Shown: positions 38,315 through 48,178, numbered from the stretch's first letter. The stretch: DNA of 64,000 bases from Dolichospermum sp. DET69 (GCA_017355425.1 CP070233.1:3637501-3701500); one strand, 5' to 3'. The notes: generated by a model not told the origin, from the sequence alone. Translations and numbers: made by a program.

Positions 38315-39151
38315 TTAAATTAACTGCTGATAATTGCTTAATTCAAAACCATTCCTAGTCAACAATTCCCGCACTCGCTGACTCAACAAAGCCGCTAATT
38401 CTACCTCACCACCGCTATTTATACCAGTATTTACTAAATCAGGATGAGCATAAATTTCTACTAATTCGGCTTCTATTTGCGGTATTAAAGCCAGTAAATA
38501 TTTTTCACTCATGTCACCAGTTTGTAACAATCCATAAACCTTATCAGCAAATTTAATATTGTGCGCTTTTAATAGACCTTCTCCATAACGACGTAATTGT
38601 CCAAAGACAATAGACCAAACTATTTTAATTAGTAAATTGCATTTATCAATTTTGAGATTTTTACTTAGTTCTTCTGAGGGTAAACGGATGAATTTAATCT
38701 TAAATTCTGCGGCAAGTTCTGTTAAAATATTTAAAATTACGGGATGTACATGAAGATGTAAATGTCCATCAACATGAGAGAGATTTAAACCAGAATCACG
38801 AAACTTTGCTAATTGAGCATATATTTCTAACCGCAATTCTGCACGAGTAGCTTGATTAAATTGATAGTTTAATCCTGCTTGGGTGGGATTATTGGAAAAA
38901 TTACCTTGCGAGTCTACTAAATGGGGAATTTGCGAAGGTGATAAAACAGATTTACCGCAAACCAAAACTAAATGTAACCCAACTGCTAAATGAGGATGAT
39001 TTTTTGCCAAAGCGATCGCCTCTTGTGCAGCATCACCACTTACCATTAAACTAGTGCTAGTTAAAATACCTTCCTCGTGCGCTTTAATAATCGCTACATT
39101 CACACTAGAAGAAAAGCCAAAATCATCAGCATTAATAATTAAATTGGGCAT
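38315..39151 (-). CDS. hpnK: HpnK / YdjC-ChbG family deacetylase
   Basis: A 278-residue carbohydrate deacetylase-like protein associated with hopanoid side-chain synthesis. Metal ligands: DD in LIINADDFGFS, and HVDGHLHLHVHP. Start at ATG 39151 (MPNLIINADD); an in-frame ATG at 39223 only translates a dispersed repeat. Lies downstream of hpnJ in the same direction. Confidence 0.88.
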   Translation of the reverse strand: MPNLIINADDFGFSSSVNVAIIKAHEEGILTSTSLMVSGDAAQEAIALAKNHPHLAVGLHLVLVCGKSVLSPSQIPHLVDSQGNFSNNPTQAGLNYQFNQATRAELRLEIYAQLAKFRDSGLNLSHVDGHLHLHVHPVILNILTELAAEFKIKFIRLPSEELSKNLKIDKCNLLIKIVWSIVFGQLRRYGEGLLKAHNIKFADKVYGLLQTGDMSEKYLLALIPQIEAELVEIYAHPDLVNTGINSGGEVELAALLSQRVRELLTRNGFELSNYQQLI

Positions 39152-39224
39152 AGGTAACAAGTGATTGGGATTAAAAATGTCTGAATCAGGATATCCACCG
39201 ATTAAAGGATTAATTAAATTCAAT

Positions 39225-39398
39225 CCTGAACATCCTTAAATCCTGTAAATCCTGATTCTTACAATTAATGAATTAAAACTGTCTGAATCAGGATATCCAC
39301 CGATTAATGGATTAACAGGATTAATTAGAAAATTCTTAGAAGATAATTAAATTAAATCCTGAACATCCTTGAATCTTGTAAATCCTGATTCAGACAAT
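39225..39398. repeat. Tandem copies of the ATCCTG...CTGATTCAGAC repeat
   Basis: Two adjacent near-identical units (AATCCTGAACATCCTTAAAT..., CTGAATCAGGATATCCACCG...) separate hpnJ from hpnK. The same family occurs at 12383, 41130 and 56220. Confidence 0.75.
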
Positions 39399-40832
39399 TT
39401 ATCTAGCTAAAGCTTGAATTCGACGTTCTTTCAAATAAGCAAAAAACTCTTTACCTTCTCGCAAACGACGCACTAACATTTGTCTATCACCAAGCATTTC
39501 CCGCACAATCGGAATAATGGCTTTCGGACGGAAGTAAAACTTGCGATACATTTGTTCAACTGAATCTTCAATTTCCGCACTCGAAAGAGTTGGATATTGC
39601 AAAGTTGAAGTTTGAATACCGGAACTTGCGACTAAAGACTCATTCGCAAACCAACCTTTTTCTCTGGCTTGGTCATACAATTCTGTACCAGGATAAGGTG
39701 CAGCGATAGAAACTTGAATTGTATGGGGACTCAATTCACAAGCAAAGCGAATTGTTTCTTCTACAGTTTCTGGAGTTTCTATTGGCAATCCAATAATAAA
39801 AGTTCCATGGACAGTGATACCGAGTTTGTGGCAATTCTTCATAAATTCTCTCGCCACTTCTAGCTTAATGCCTTTTTTGATATTATTGAGAACTTCTTGA
39901 TTACCAGATTCAAAACCTACTAATAACAACCTTAAACCGTTATCTCGTAAAGTTTTGAGAGTATCATAATCCAAATTAGCACGAGCATTGCAACTCCAAG
40001 TTAAATTGAGTCGCTTCATGTGTTTACTAATAGCGATCGCTCGATGTTTGTCAATGGTAAAAGTATCATCATCAAACATATACTCCCGCACCTTGTCCCC
40101 AAACAAAACCTTGGCTTCTTCCATTTCTCGTCCTACCGCATCAGGGCTTTTATGACGGTACAAATGTCCACCAATAGTTTGCGGCCATAAACAAAAAGTG
40201 CATTTTGCCGGACAACCGCGCCCAGTATAAAAAGAAATGTAAGGATGTTGCAAATAGCCAATAAAATATTTGCTAATATCCAAATCACGAGCATAAACTG
40301 GCAACACACTGGGCATAGCATCCCAGTCATGAATCAAAGGACGTTCCTCAGTTTGGTGGATATTCCCCAACTTATCCCGGTAACTCAAACCCTTGATTTC
40401 ATCCCAAGGTTTTCCTTCTGCCAACTCCTTACAGGTATAATCAAACTCATTGCGACAAACAAAATCAATTACCGGATTTTCCCGCAAAGTTTCCTCTGGT
40501 AAAACCGCAACGTGCGCCCCTACAAAGCCAATTTGCACATTGGGATTTTGCTCTTTGATAGTTTCAGCACACTTAACATCATTAGCCAAAGAAGGTGTAC
40601 TGGTGTGCATAATTACCAATTCGTAATCTTTAGCAATTTTCAGCACATCATCCACAGTTTGACCATGGGGGGGTGCATCAACTAACCTACTGCCTGGAAC
40701 TAACGCTGCTGGTTGTGCTAACCAGGTCGGATACCAAAAAGACGTAATTTCCCGTTTTGCTTGATACCGCGCCCCCGCACCACCATCAAACCCATCAAAA
40801 GATGGTGGACTTAGAAATAAAGTAGTTTTCAT
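39399..40832 (-). CDS. hpnJ: Hopanoid-associated radical SAM protein HpnJ
   Basis: A 477-residue B12-binding radical SAM protein. N-terminal cobalamin-binding-like domain (to about 180); Fe-S cluster motif CPAKCTFC; then FDDDTFTIDKH and LLLVGFESGNQEVL. HpnJ is linked to ring contraction in bacteriohopanetetrol cyclitol ether synthesis. Complete. Followed by hpnK and preceded, 360 bp upstream on the same strand, by a squalene synthase-like gene. Confidence 0.92.
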   Translation of the reverse strand: MKTTLFLSPPSFDGFDGGAGARYQAKREITSFWYPTWLAQPAALVPGSRLVDAPPHGQTVDDVLKIAKDYELVIMHTSTPSLANDVKCAETIKEQNPNVQIGFVGAHVAVLPEETLRENPVIDFVCRNEFDYTCKELAEGKPWDEIKGLSYRDKLGNIHQTEERPLIHDWDAMPSVLPVYARDLDISKYFIGYLQHPYISFYTGRGCPAKCTFCLWPQTIGGHLYRHKSPDAVGREMEEAKVLFGDKVREYMFDDDTFTIDKHRAIAISKHMKRLNLTWSCNARANLDYDTLKTLRDNGLRLLLVGFESGNQEVLNNIKKGIKLEVAREFMKNCHKLGITVHGTFIIGLPIETPETVEETIRFACELSPHTIQVSIAAPYPGTELYDQAREKGWFANESLVASSGIQTSTLQYPTLSSAEIEDSVEQMYRKFYFRPKAIIPIVREMLGDRQMLVRRLREGKEFFAYLKERRIQALAR

Positions 40833-41192
40833 GAATATTCCTCACACACAAATTTTTTATCTTGGTAATAGGTAATATAGCGGTTATTTTGTTGAGTGAG
40901 ATACAATAACCACACTCCGCAAACTAGGCTACCGTGTACACACAAGTGATTGCATCGCCCCCTAACCCCCAAAATTGGGGGAACAAAAACTTTCAAAGTC
41001 CCCCAAAATTGGGGGATTTAGGGGGCGAAATAGGCCGAAACGAATACAGCTAGGACTTGTGTGTACACCGTAGGCTCTTCGAGAGGGGACTATGATGTAC
41101 ATCATGTAATTGGAAAACGCTATATAATCCCAGTTTTAATCCTGTTAATCCTTAAATCGGTGGAAATCTTGATTCAGACAATTCCCCACTCC
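40833..41192. repeat. Gene-free interval with G/C-run inverted repeat
   Basis: CGCCCCCTAACCCCC (40956-40970) pairs with GGGGGATTTAGGGGGCG (41011-41027), enclosing two CCCCAAAATTGGGG palindromes. A further ATCCTG repeat copy lies at about 41135-41180. Confidence 0.75.
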
Positions 41193-42023
41193 CTAACTAG
41201 CCTTAGCATTCACACCCATGAGGTTTTCAATCAGGGAAACAACATCACTCCGACTGAGTTTTTCCTTACCATTTGCCAAAGCATCTAGAGTACCATGTGC
41301 TAAAGCTAGGGGAATTTGGCAAAATTGCAAAGCCGGTCCCTTTGGCAAAGAGTTGGTATAGGCATCTGCTAAAATCAGATTACGACGGGCATATTTTTGG
41401 AGATTATCGTTATCCCAACCTACCGGGAAAAAATTGACCCCACGGGTTAAATCTTCAGAATTGTTACGCAGAATATTTACCGCTTGCAAACCTCTACCAA
41501 ATCCTATGGCTTGAGTCCGGTTGCTTTGAGTTCCATCATACCAGTTCCATAAATCTGAGAGTAACAAGCCGACAGCACCAGCTACTCCAAAGGTATAACG
41601 GTCTAAATCCGCTTCATTTTCTATTTGCCAATTTCTATCAGCCCAATAAGCCATTCTGTCAGCCATTGCGGCCGTTGCATCCCAAATTCGCGGAGCAATG
41701 CTTTCAGGTGCTAATATTGACCATTCTCTAATCCGTAAACTGACTTCTTGTAAAGAATTTTCGTAACCTTTAAATCCTACAGCGAAAGCATCAAGAGGAA
41801 AACCATCTATTCCCGCTTGCAATGTCAGACTAATATTTTGTAACAGACGTTTTTTAGTCACATTATCCAAATTTGGATCATCTTCAATTTGGTCAATGGC
41901 GCGCATACACAAGTATGCTGATGCCACCGCTTCTTGCAATCCTGATGGTAAAATACTAATTGGGATATAAAAAGTTCTACTAGTGTCTTTAAGGATTTGC
42001 AACGCATCTCCACGTAAATCCAT
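41193..42023 (-). CDS. Squalene/phytoene synthase family protein (squalene synthase-like)
   Basis: A 276-residue prenyl-condensing enzyme. First Asp-rich motif in MRAIDQIEDDP, second in LLSDLWNWYDG (the spacing fits but the motif is not a perfect DxxxD), Tyr-rich start SRTFYIPI. The match is best with cyanobacterial squalene synthase (Sqs/HpnD-like), which makes squalene from farnesyl diphosphate for hopanoids. Start chosen at ATG 42023 (MDLRGDAL). Same strand as hpnJ and hpnK. Confidence 0.88.
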   Translation of the reverse strand: MDLRGDALQILKDTSRTFYIPISILPSGLQEAVASAYLCMRAIDQIEDDPNLDNVTKKRLLQNISLTLQAGIDGFPLDAFAVGFKGYENSLQEVSLRIREWSILAPESIAPRIWDATAAMADRMAYWADRNWQIENEADLDRYTFGVAGAVGLLLSDLWNWYDGTQSNRTQAIGFGRGLQAVNILRNNSEDLTRGVNFFPVGWDNDNLQKYARRNLILADAYTNSLPKGPALQFCQIPLALAHGTLDALANGKEKLSRSDVVSLIENLMGVNAKAS

Positions 42024-42549
42024 TTTGTTCATTCCTCTCTTGATTTGCACACCACACCACACTTAATTTCGGATTTTTCGATAATACTGAATTTAGTTTT
42101 TACTAAACCTAAAAAACTATCAACATCCTAGTATTTAATCTAGGAATTGTACAGTTTATGGTGTCGTCGTTAACACAAGTCTCAAGCTTATCAAAGTTTA
42201 ATATAGTATATAAGGTTTTGGTAACAACAACCGTGTTCATCAGGATAGATATAGCACGATTTAGAAATCATTAATAGGTAAGGGTTTAGCAGTGCTTACT
42301 GGTATTAATTTTCGATAAAAAAACATTTACCTTTAACAACATATCGGTATTGAGCCGAAACCCTCTCAAACCTGCAAGATGGTCTGGAAACTCCTGCCAT
42401 GTATAGGTAGCAGAAAATGGCGCAGGTATTGTCAGTTATAACGCCTTCAATAACCAAACCCGATAAAAATAGTCGGGTATGTTTGACGTGCATTTTACCT
42501 TGTGCTAGTATCATTCCAAAGTTGACGGATACCCAGGGAAAGCAAAATT
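42024..42549. other. Gene-free interval upstream of thrC
   Basis: AT-rich in its first half. Closer to thrC it has two small stems (CCTGC...GCAGG near 42375-42435; ACCCGA...TCGGGT near 42462-42478). It could hold a leader element; no known riboswitch pattern was recognised. Confidence 0.4.
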
Positions 42550-43854
42550 ATGACTCAGGCGATTACGAACCTCAACCAAGCGAACACTTCTATTCTCAAA
42601 GCCTTGAAGTGTAAAGAATGTGGAGCAGAATACGAACTTAAAGCCACTCATGTCTGTGAATTGTGTTTTGGACCATTGGAAGTCAAATATGATTACAATG
42701 CTTTGCGGAGCTTAGTTAGTAGAGAAACTATTGAAGCTGGTCCTAATTCCATTTGGCGTTACCGTCACTTTTTACCGGTGGCTACAGATAACTATATAGA
42801 TGTAGGCACAGGAATGACTCCCTTGGTACGTTCCCACCGTCTTGCCCGTCGCCTGGGTTTAAATAAACTTTATATTAAAAATGATGCCGTCAATATGCCC
42901 ACCCTGAGCTTTAAAGATCGGGTGGTGTCCGTTGCATTGAGCAGAGCGAGAGAATTAGGTTTTACTACGGTATCTTGTGCTAGTACAGGCAACTTAGCAA
43001 ATTCTACCGCAGCGATCGCCGCCTACGCTGGTTTAGATTGTTGTGTATTCATTCCCTCTGATTTAGAAGCTGGTAAAGTCATCGGGAGCTTGATTTATAG
43101 TCCTACCCTAATGTCTGTTAAAGGCAACTATGATCAAGTTAATCGCCTTTGTTCAGAAGTTGCAAATACACATGGTTGGGGATTTGTCAATATTAACCTC
43201 CGTCCTTACTACTCTGAAGGTTCTAAGACATTAGCTTTTGAAGTAGCAGAACAATTAGGTTGGCAATTACCAGATCATATAGTTGCACCTTTAGCGTCTG
43301 GTTCTCTGTTCACCAAAATCTATAAAGGTTTCCAAGAATTTGTAGAAGTTGGTTTAGTGGAAGGGAAAGATGTTCGTTTTAGTGGCGCTCAAGCGGAAGG
43401 TTGTTCCCCCATTGCCACAGCTTTTAAAGAAGGTAGAGACTTTATTCAACCAGTTAAACCCAATACAATTGCCAAATCCATTGCTATTGGCAACCCCGCA
43501 GATGGAGTATATGCTGTAGAAATCGCTCAAAAAACCAACGGTAATATTGAATCAGTTAATGATGCTGAAATTATCGAAGGTATCAAACTATTAGCAGAAA
43601 CCGAAGGCATTTTTACAGAAACCGCAGGTGGCACAACCGTTGCTGTTCTCAAAAAATTAGTAGAAGCTGGTAAAATTGATCCAGATGAAACTACAGTGCT
43701 TTACATCACTGGTAATGGTTTAAAAACCCAGGAAGCAATTCAAGGCTACATTGGCGAACCTTTAACAATTGAAGCTAAACTAGATAGTTTTGAACGGGCT
43801 TTAGAAAGATCCCGCACTTTGGATCGTTTAGAATGGCAGCAAGTTTTGGTTTAG
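42550..43854 (+). CDS. thrC: Threonine synthase
   Basis: PLP enzyme making threonine from O-phosphohomoserine. A 434-residue protein with an N-terminal zinc-ribbon-like pair CKECG...CELCFG, the PLP-lysine in LSFKDRVVS, the glycine loop CASTGNLANSTAA and the C-terminal TGNGLKT. Complete. A MoaD/ThiS-like gene follows 135 bp downstream, beyond a heptamer repeat array. Confidence 0.96.
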   Translation: MTQAITNLNQANTSILKALKCKECGAEYELKATHVCELCFGPLEVKYDYNALRSLVSRETIEAGPNSIWRYRHFLPVATDNYIDVGTGMTPLVRSHRLARRLGLNKLYIKNDAVNMPTLSFKDRVVSVALSRARELGFTTVSCASTGNLANSTAAIAAYAGLDCCVFIPSDLEAGKVIGSLIYSPTLMSVKGNYDQVNRLCSEVANTHGWGFVNINLRPYYSEGSKTLAFEVAEQLGWQLPDHIVAPLASGSLFTKIYKGFQEFVEVGLVEGKDVRFSGAQAEGCSPIATAFKEGRDFIQPVKPNTIAKSIAIGNPADGVYAVEIAQKTNGNIESVNDAEIIEGIKLLAETEGIFTETAGGTTVAVLKKLVEAGKIDPDETTVLYITGNGLKTQEAIQGYIGEPLTIEAKLDSFERALERSRTLDRLEWQQVLV

Positions 43855-43903
43855 TCATTAGTCAGTGGTCATTAGTCATTCGCAATGGATAAATGATCAC
43901 TAA

Positions 43904-43981
43904 CAACTGACAACTGACAACTGACAACTGACAACTGACAACTGACAACTGACAACTGACAACTAACAACTGACAACTAAC
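43904..43981. repeat. Heptamer tandem array CAACTGA
   Basis: About 11 tandem units of CAACTGA, with a few CAACTAA variants at the end. Short tandem repeated repetitive sequence typical of filamentous cyanobacteria. Confidence 0.9.
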
Positions 43982-43989
43982 AAATAATT

Positions 43990-44265
43990 ATGCCCATAAA
44001 AGTTTTAGTTCCCACTCCTCTCCAAAAGTTTACAAAAAATCAACCTTCCCTAGAATGTAGTGCTGGCACAATTGCGGAATTGTTAGACTCCTTAGAAGCA
44101 GACTGTCCTGGTATCAAAGGGAGTTTATGTGATGAATCAGGAATACCCAGACGGTTTGTGAATTTTTATCTCAACAGCGAAGATATCCGCTTTTTACAAG
44201 GGACAGCAACAGTCCTTACTGATGGTGATGAAGTAAGTATTGTCCCTGCTATTGCAGGTGGTTGA
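43990..44265 (+). CDS. MoaD/ThiS-family ubiquitin-like sulfur carrier
   Basis: A 91-residue beta-grasp protein ending VPAIAGG, with the C-terminal diglycine that is adenylated and thiocarboxylated in sulfur carriers. [16 protein letters not shown] and [13 protein letters not shown] fit MoaD/ThiS. Position after thrC rather than next to molybdopterin or thiamine genes recalls CysO-type carriers that serve cysteine or methionine synthesis; this is inference. Confidence 0.88.
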   Translation: MPIKVLVPTPLQKFTKNQPSLECSAGTIAELLDSLEADCPGIKGSLCDESGIPRRFVNFYLNSEDIRFLQGTATVLTDGDEVSIVPAIAGG

Positions 44266-44326
44266 TAAGAGTCATGGAAGAGGAATCAGGCAGCCCCTGC
44301 GCTCCTACCTCCTGACTCCTGCTGTA

Positions 44327-44803
44327 TTACTCAGGGGATTTGAGCGCCTGATCTAAAATTTGTCTAGCTTGTTCGGCTTTTCCTCTAGCTTCCTGGTAAC
44401 GCAAATTCGCTTGAGCAAAAGTTTTGAGAACCTTAAAACCTTCTTTGAGATGGGTAATTTCTTCCTCAGTTACGGATTTATCGGAAAATAGCACATCAAT
44501 GGCTTTACGAATTTCTAAGGCTTCCGTGCGTGATTCTTGGACTTTTAATTTCAGTGAAGCTAAATTACTCAAAACTTGAACCGCTTGTGTAATTTCATCT
44601 TCACGGCTAGAAGTATCTAGAATTGGTTCTTTCACCTCAATTAATTGTTGAGGACCAAATCCTTCTTCTAGTTCCGTTGGTAATTCCCCAGCGTCCATGA
44701 GTTCCATTAGCTGATCCATTGCTTTATCACGAGCTTTAGCGGAATCTTTACCGGGAACAGTGAGGATGATTTCTGGGCTTTGAGCGAGGCTATACTGAAC
44801 CAT
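44327..44803 (-). CDS. Conserved cyanobacterial protein, unknown
   Basis: A 158-residue acidic protein. The first half contains LTVPGKDSAKARDKAMDQLM and GFGPQQLIEVKEP; the second half is a coiled coil rich in Lys/Glu/Ala (about residues 75-155). No catalytic motif. Divergent from the gene at 44911. Function unknown. Confidence 0.75.
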   Translation of the reverse strand: MVQYSLAQSPEIILTVPGKDSAKARDKAMDQLMELMDAGELPTELEEGFGPQQLIEVKEPILDTSSREDEITQAVQVLSNLASLKLKVQESRTEALEIRKAIDVLFSDKSVTEEEITHLKEGFKVLKTFAQANLRYQEARGKAEQARQILDQALKSPE

Positions 44804-44910
44804 TATCTGTATATATAAATCCTATCTAATTTGTGAAAAGTCAGAAGTAGAAAAATTAGTTCAATTATACTGAATAAAGGTAAATCAAAATATAAACAAA
44901 GGGAACAGAT

Positions 44911-46170
44911 ATGACTCCCAATCCTGCCATTATGCGTTCTGTAGAACAATTGGGCTACCGCGTCACCGTGGGTGATGTTGCTACCCAGATAGGATTAAAT
45001 ATAGCTGAAGTCAATCAAAGTTTATTAGCCCTAGCGGCTGATGCTGGGGGACATTTGCAGGTAGCAGAATCAGGTGATGTTGTTTACCAATTTCCTCGCA
45101 ACTTTCGAGATATTTTACGCAATAAATTCTTGCAAATGCGATTGCAAGAATGGTGGAAAAAAGTTTGGTCTGTGCTATTCTATCTAATTCGGATTTCCTT
45201 TGGCATCCTTTTAGTTGCTTCTATCTTGCTAATTACTCTGACTATTATTATTATCATGACTGCTAGTTCAGATCGAGATAATGACAATCGCAGTAATAAT
45301 TCTAGAGGTTTTAATTTCTTCTTTTTCCCAGATTTATTCTGGTATTTTAGCCCCAATCATCGTGATAGTTACCGAGAACAGCGGAGGGAACGGGGCGAAA
45401 ATAGTGAAATGAACTTTTTTGAAGCTGTGTTTTCCTTTCTATTTGGTGATGGTAATCCTAATGCCAATTTAGAAGAGCGCCGCTGGTCAGATATTGGGGC
45501 TGTGATTAGTAATAATCAAGGTGCAGTAGTAGCAGAACAAATTGCTCCTTATTTAGATGATATTGGCGAGAAATATCAACAAGAATATGAAGATTATATG
45601 CTACCTGTGCTGGTCAGATTTAATGGAATGCCCCAGGTAAGTTCTGAGGGGCAAATAGTCTATTATTTCCCAGAATTACAGGTAAAAGCGAGTAAAAAGC
45701 AAAGTCGCTCAATATCTGAATATCTCCATGAATTTTCCTGGCGGTTTAGCGCAGCAACTTCTGGACAACTTATGCTCAGTGCTGGTTTAGGAGGAGTGAA
45801 TTTTGTTGGGGCTTTAATCTTGGGCAACTTATTAAAAAATGGAACTGTAGCGGCTCAAATTGGGGGATTAGTCGGTTTTGTGCAAGGAATTTATGGACTA
45901 TTGTTAGCCTATGGGACAGGTTTTCTCGCCATTCCCTTAATTCGCTATTTCTGGATTAAGCGGCGTAATGATCAGATTTCTATCCGCAATCTTCACCGCC
46001 AAGAACGAGCTAGATTATTAGCAGGTGCAGATTCTTCTTTACAGAAAAAAATTACTTTTGCCCGTGAATTTGCCACAGAAAAAGTCATTGGTAAGGAAGA
46101 TGCAGTTTATTCCACAGAAACTGATTTATTAGAACAGGAATTTAAGAATAAGCAAATAGGTGACAGTTGA
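44911..46170 (+). CDS. Conserved membrane protein with N-terminal winged-helix-like domain
   Basis: A 419-residue protein found in cyanobacteria and, as far as I recognise, in plant chloroplasts. Residues 1-70 look like a winged helix (SVEQLGYRVTVGDVATQIGL); a transmembrane pair around LLVASILLITLTIIIIM; an Asn/Arg-rich loop; then LPVLVRFNGMPQVSSEGQIVYYFPE; and C-terminal membrane segments (LGNLLKNGTVAAQIGGLVGF). Role unknown; an envelope or thylakoid location is inferred. Confidence 0.8.
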   Translation: MTPNPAIMRSVEQLGYRVTVGDVATQIGLNIAEVNQSLLALAADAGGHLQVAESGDVVYQFPRNFRDILRNKFLQMRLQEWWKKVWSVLFYLIRISFGILLVASILLITLTIIIIMTASSDRDNDNRSNNSRGFNFFFFPDLFWYFSPNHRDSYREQRRERGENSEMNFFEAVFSFLFGDGNPNANLEERRWSDIGAVISNNQGAVVAEQIAPYLDDIGEKYQQEYEDYMLPVLVRFNGMPQVSSEGQIVYYFPELQVKASKKQSRSISEYLHEFSWRFSAATSGQLMLSAGLGGVNFVGALILGNLLKNGTVAAQIGGLVGFVQGIYGLLLAYGTGFLAIPLIRYFWIKRRNDQISIRNLHRQERARLLAGADSSLQKKITFAREFATEKVIGKEDAVYSTETDLLEQEFKNKQIGDS

Positions 46171-46234
46171 CCGTTGACCGTTGACCGTTAACAGGTGACA
46201 GGGAACAAGGGGGGAATAATTACCAATTATTTAT

Positions 46235-46472
46235 CAGTCAACAGTCAACAGTCAACAGTCAACAGTCAACAGTCAACAGTCAACAGTCAACAGTCAACAG
46301 TCAACAGTCAACAGTCAACAGTCAACAGTCAACAGTCAACAGTCAACAGTCAACAGTCAACAGTCAACAGTCAACAGTCAACAGTCAACAGTCAACAGTC
46401 AACAGTCAACAGTCAACAGTCAACAGTCAACAGTCAACAGTCAACAGTCAACAGTCAACAGTCAACAGTCAA
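46235..46472. repeat. Heptamer tandem array CAGTCAA, 34 units
   Basis: Exactly 238 bases of uninterrupted CAGTCAA units, preceded by a few GTTGACC units. Because 7 is not a multiple of 3, every frame reads a 7-residue repeat, creating a false ORF (46195-46533). Confidence 0.97.
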
Positions 46473-46482
46473 CTATTCCCTA

Positions 46483-47628
46483 CTATCTTGCTTGAATGGG
46501 TGTGAGGGCTACACCTTGATAGTAATAGCCTAAAATTTGTAGGTGATTTGCTCCACGTTTTGCCAGTTCATAAGCTCCCCATTGACTCATTCCTAAACCA
46601 TGGCCAAAACCTAATCCTTGCAGGACAAAACCACCATTTGCATCTTTATTAACAACAAAACGGGTACTTTTAATTCTGAGTGCAGTTCTGACTTCTTCAC
46701 CTGCGAGAATTTTAGTGCCTTTATCACCAATAATTTTGAGAGTTTTGACACTTTTAAAAGGTGAGAGAGTTTCGATAATCATGTCTTTGACATTACCAAC
46801 ACCGGAAATTCTGGCACTAATTTCTCCAGGAGTGAAAGTTTTTACCCAGTTACATTCTTTAATATTTTGATCAAAGTCAGGAACAGCCCGCAGGTAAGCT
46901 TCTTTGCTTGTCCAGACATCTTCGACATTTTCGGTGTGTCCACCAGAACAAGCGTGAAAGACAGAAAGAATGATTTGGTTGTTGTATGTTAAGACTTTAC
47001 CTGCGGTGGTATCTGTTGCGTTGTAGGTTGTGGGAGATTCACTACTGACACCTTTATAAATTTGCCACCTATCTGGACTATCTCCTAAGTCATAAACGGG
47101 ATTTTTACGTTGTCTTTCTCGTTCATAAAGGGCATAGGTACGGGCAGCAATGGCTTGGGCTTTGAGGGCTTCTTGTGGCCAGCTAGTGTCCATTTCTCCA
47201 CCAATGACGCTGTAGAGATATTCTTCTAAATCTACCCAGTTAACAGCAGTTAAACCGTTGCTTGTCGGTACTACTAAGGTTCTACCACGAAACCAGCGAT
47301 CGCCAATATAAACAAATCCTTTCCCAGTGGGTTCAATCCAAAATAACCCCGATTGCCACCTGTCTAAAGCTACTCCTCCCGGCACTGCTTGAGCTGCAAA
47401 TGCACTCATTCCTGGTAATTGTCCGAGAATCTTACCACTACTATCTTTAACAATAGCGGTTGTAGAAGCACCGACTTTTACCTGTTTAACTTCTCTTTCA
47501 ATTGCCACCCGCAGAATTACAGATGCTTGTGCAGGAGCAAGTAAAGCAAACCAAATCAGGATACCTATCCACCAATGTCTACCTTTAATCTCAGAAAACA
47601 AATTGCCTAATAACAATGGGAATTTCAT
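46483..47628 (-). CDS. SpoIID/LytB-domain protein
   Basis: A 381-residue secreted protein. Start at ATG 47628 gives a signal peptide or anchor (WWIGILIWFALLAPAQAS). The SpoIID domain carries VDLEEYLYSVIGGEM, PQEALKAQAIAARTYAL and FHACSGGHTENVEDVW, ending GFGHGLGMSQWGAYELA. The domain acts on peptidoglycan glycan strands (lytic transglycosylase in SpoIID). Probably periplasmic wall remodelling. Complete. Confidence 0.92.
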   Translation of the reverse strand: MKFPLLLGNLFSEIKGRHWWIGILIWFALLAPAQASVILRVAIEREVKQVKVGASTTAIVKDSSGKILGQLPGMSAFAAQAVPGGVALDRWQSGLFWIEPTGKGFVYIGDRWFRGRTLVVPTSNGLTAVNWVDLEEYLYSVIGGEMDTSWPQEALKAQAIAARTYALYERERQRKNPVYDLGDSPDRWQIYKGVSSESPTTYNATDTTAGKVLTYNNQIILSVFHACSGGHTENVEDVWTSKEAYLRAVPDFDQNIKECNWVKTFTPGEISARISGVGNVKDMIIETLSPFKSVKTLKIIGDKGTKILAGEEVRTALRIKSTRFVVNKDANGGFVLQGLGFGHGLGMSQWGAYELAKRGANHLQILGYYYQGVALTPIQAR

Positions 47629-48178
47629 GCTAATTTTTTGATCACAAGCGTCTACCATTCTACTCTGGCAGTTCTTGAAAACAGGAGATTGGGAACTGAA
47701 GCTTGGGTAATTTTCTTCCTTCTTCCTTGTTTCTTCTTCCTTCTTTCTCCTGATTCTCGTAGGGGCGTATTGTTATACGCCCCTACTGACTCCTATTCAC
47801 AAAAGAGAACGAACGGCACGGAAGCCACTTGGCTTCAGACAGTGGAGGAAGTGCCAACTTAGAATTTATTCGCCGAGAATATGATACAATTGAACTGCAA
47901 GTAAGAACAACCATCTACACGAAGAAGTATTTTAATAAGGAGAAACCCCTGATTTATCTCGTCTCAGCATTTGACTGTAGCCTGGGTAAACAAGTAAAGG
48001 TAAAATATGGAGTGTAATACCGCCAAAATTTGATGGACTCACAAAAGCAAAAAACATAAAAGTAAGCGCAATTGCAATACCTGTCGTACTGGTAGTTGTT
48101 TTGAGCGTGTAGCGGGATAATTGACTATTCCTTTTAAGCAAGTCTTAAAGAATCTGTGTGTCTTTAGACCGCAGAGTG
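47629..48178. other. Gene-free interval with hairpins and an IS right-end scar
   Basis: Contains the hairpin at 47759-47786, and GTGTCTTTAGACC...AGAGTGTCAA at about 48157-48174, whose pattern (T-rich mini-hairpin then GAGTGTCAA) resembles IS200/IS605 right ends and abuts the stop of the next gene. An ORF of 69 codons at 47932-48141 is not supported. Confidence 0.5.
47759..47786. repeat. Hairpin GTAGGGGCGTAT...ATACGCCCCTAC
   Basis: 12-bp perfect stem with TGTT loop. Same family as the palindrome at 25741-25760. Confidence 0.85.

Noticed and set aside
42300-42549. Riboswitch upstream of thrC
   Set aside because: Small stems are present but no known riboswitch core was recognised; left as a gene-free leader.
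46235-46472. Possible CRISPR array
   Set aside because: Units are 7 bases with no spacers; a short tandem repeat, and no cas genes were seen.
46195-46533. 112-codon ORF with VNSQQST repeats
   Set aside because: It is the translation of the CAGTCAA heptamer array; all frames give 7-residue repeats.
47932-48141. 69-codon minus-strand ORF with a hydrophobic segment
   Set aside because: No recognised family, no clear ribosome site, lies in a repeat-rich interval; not enough support.
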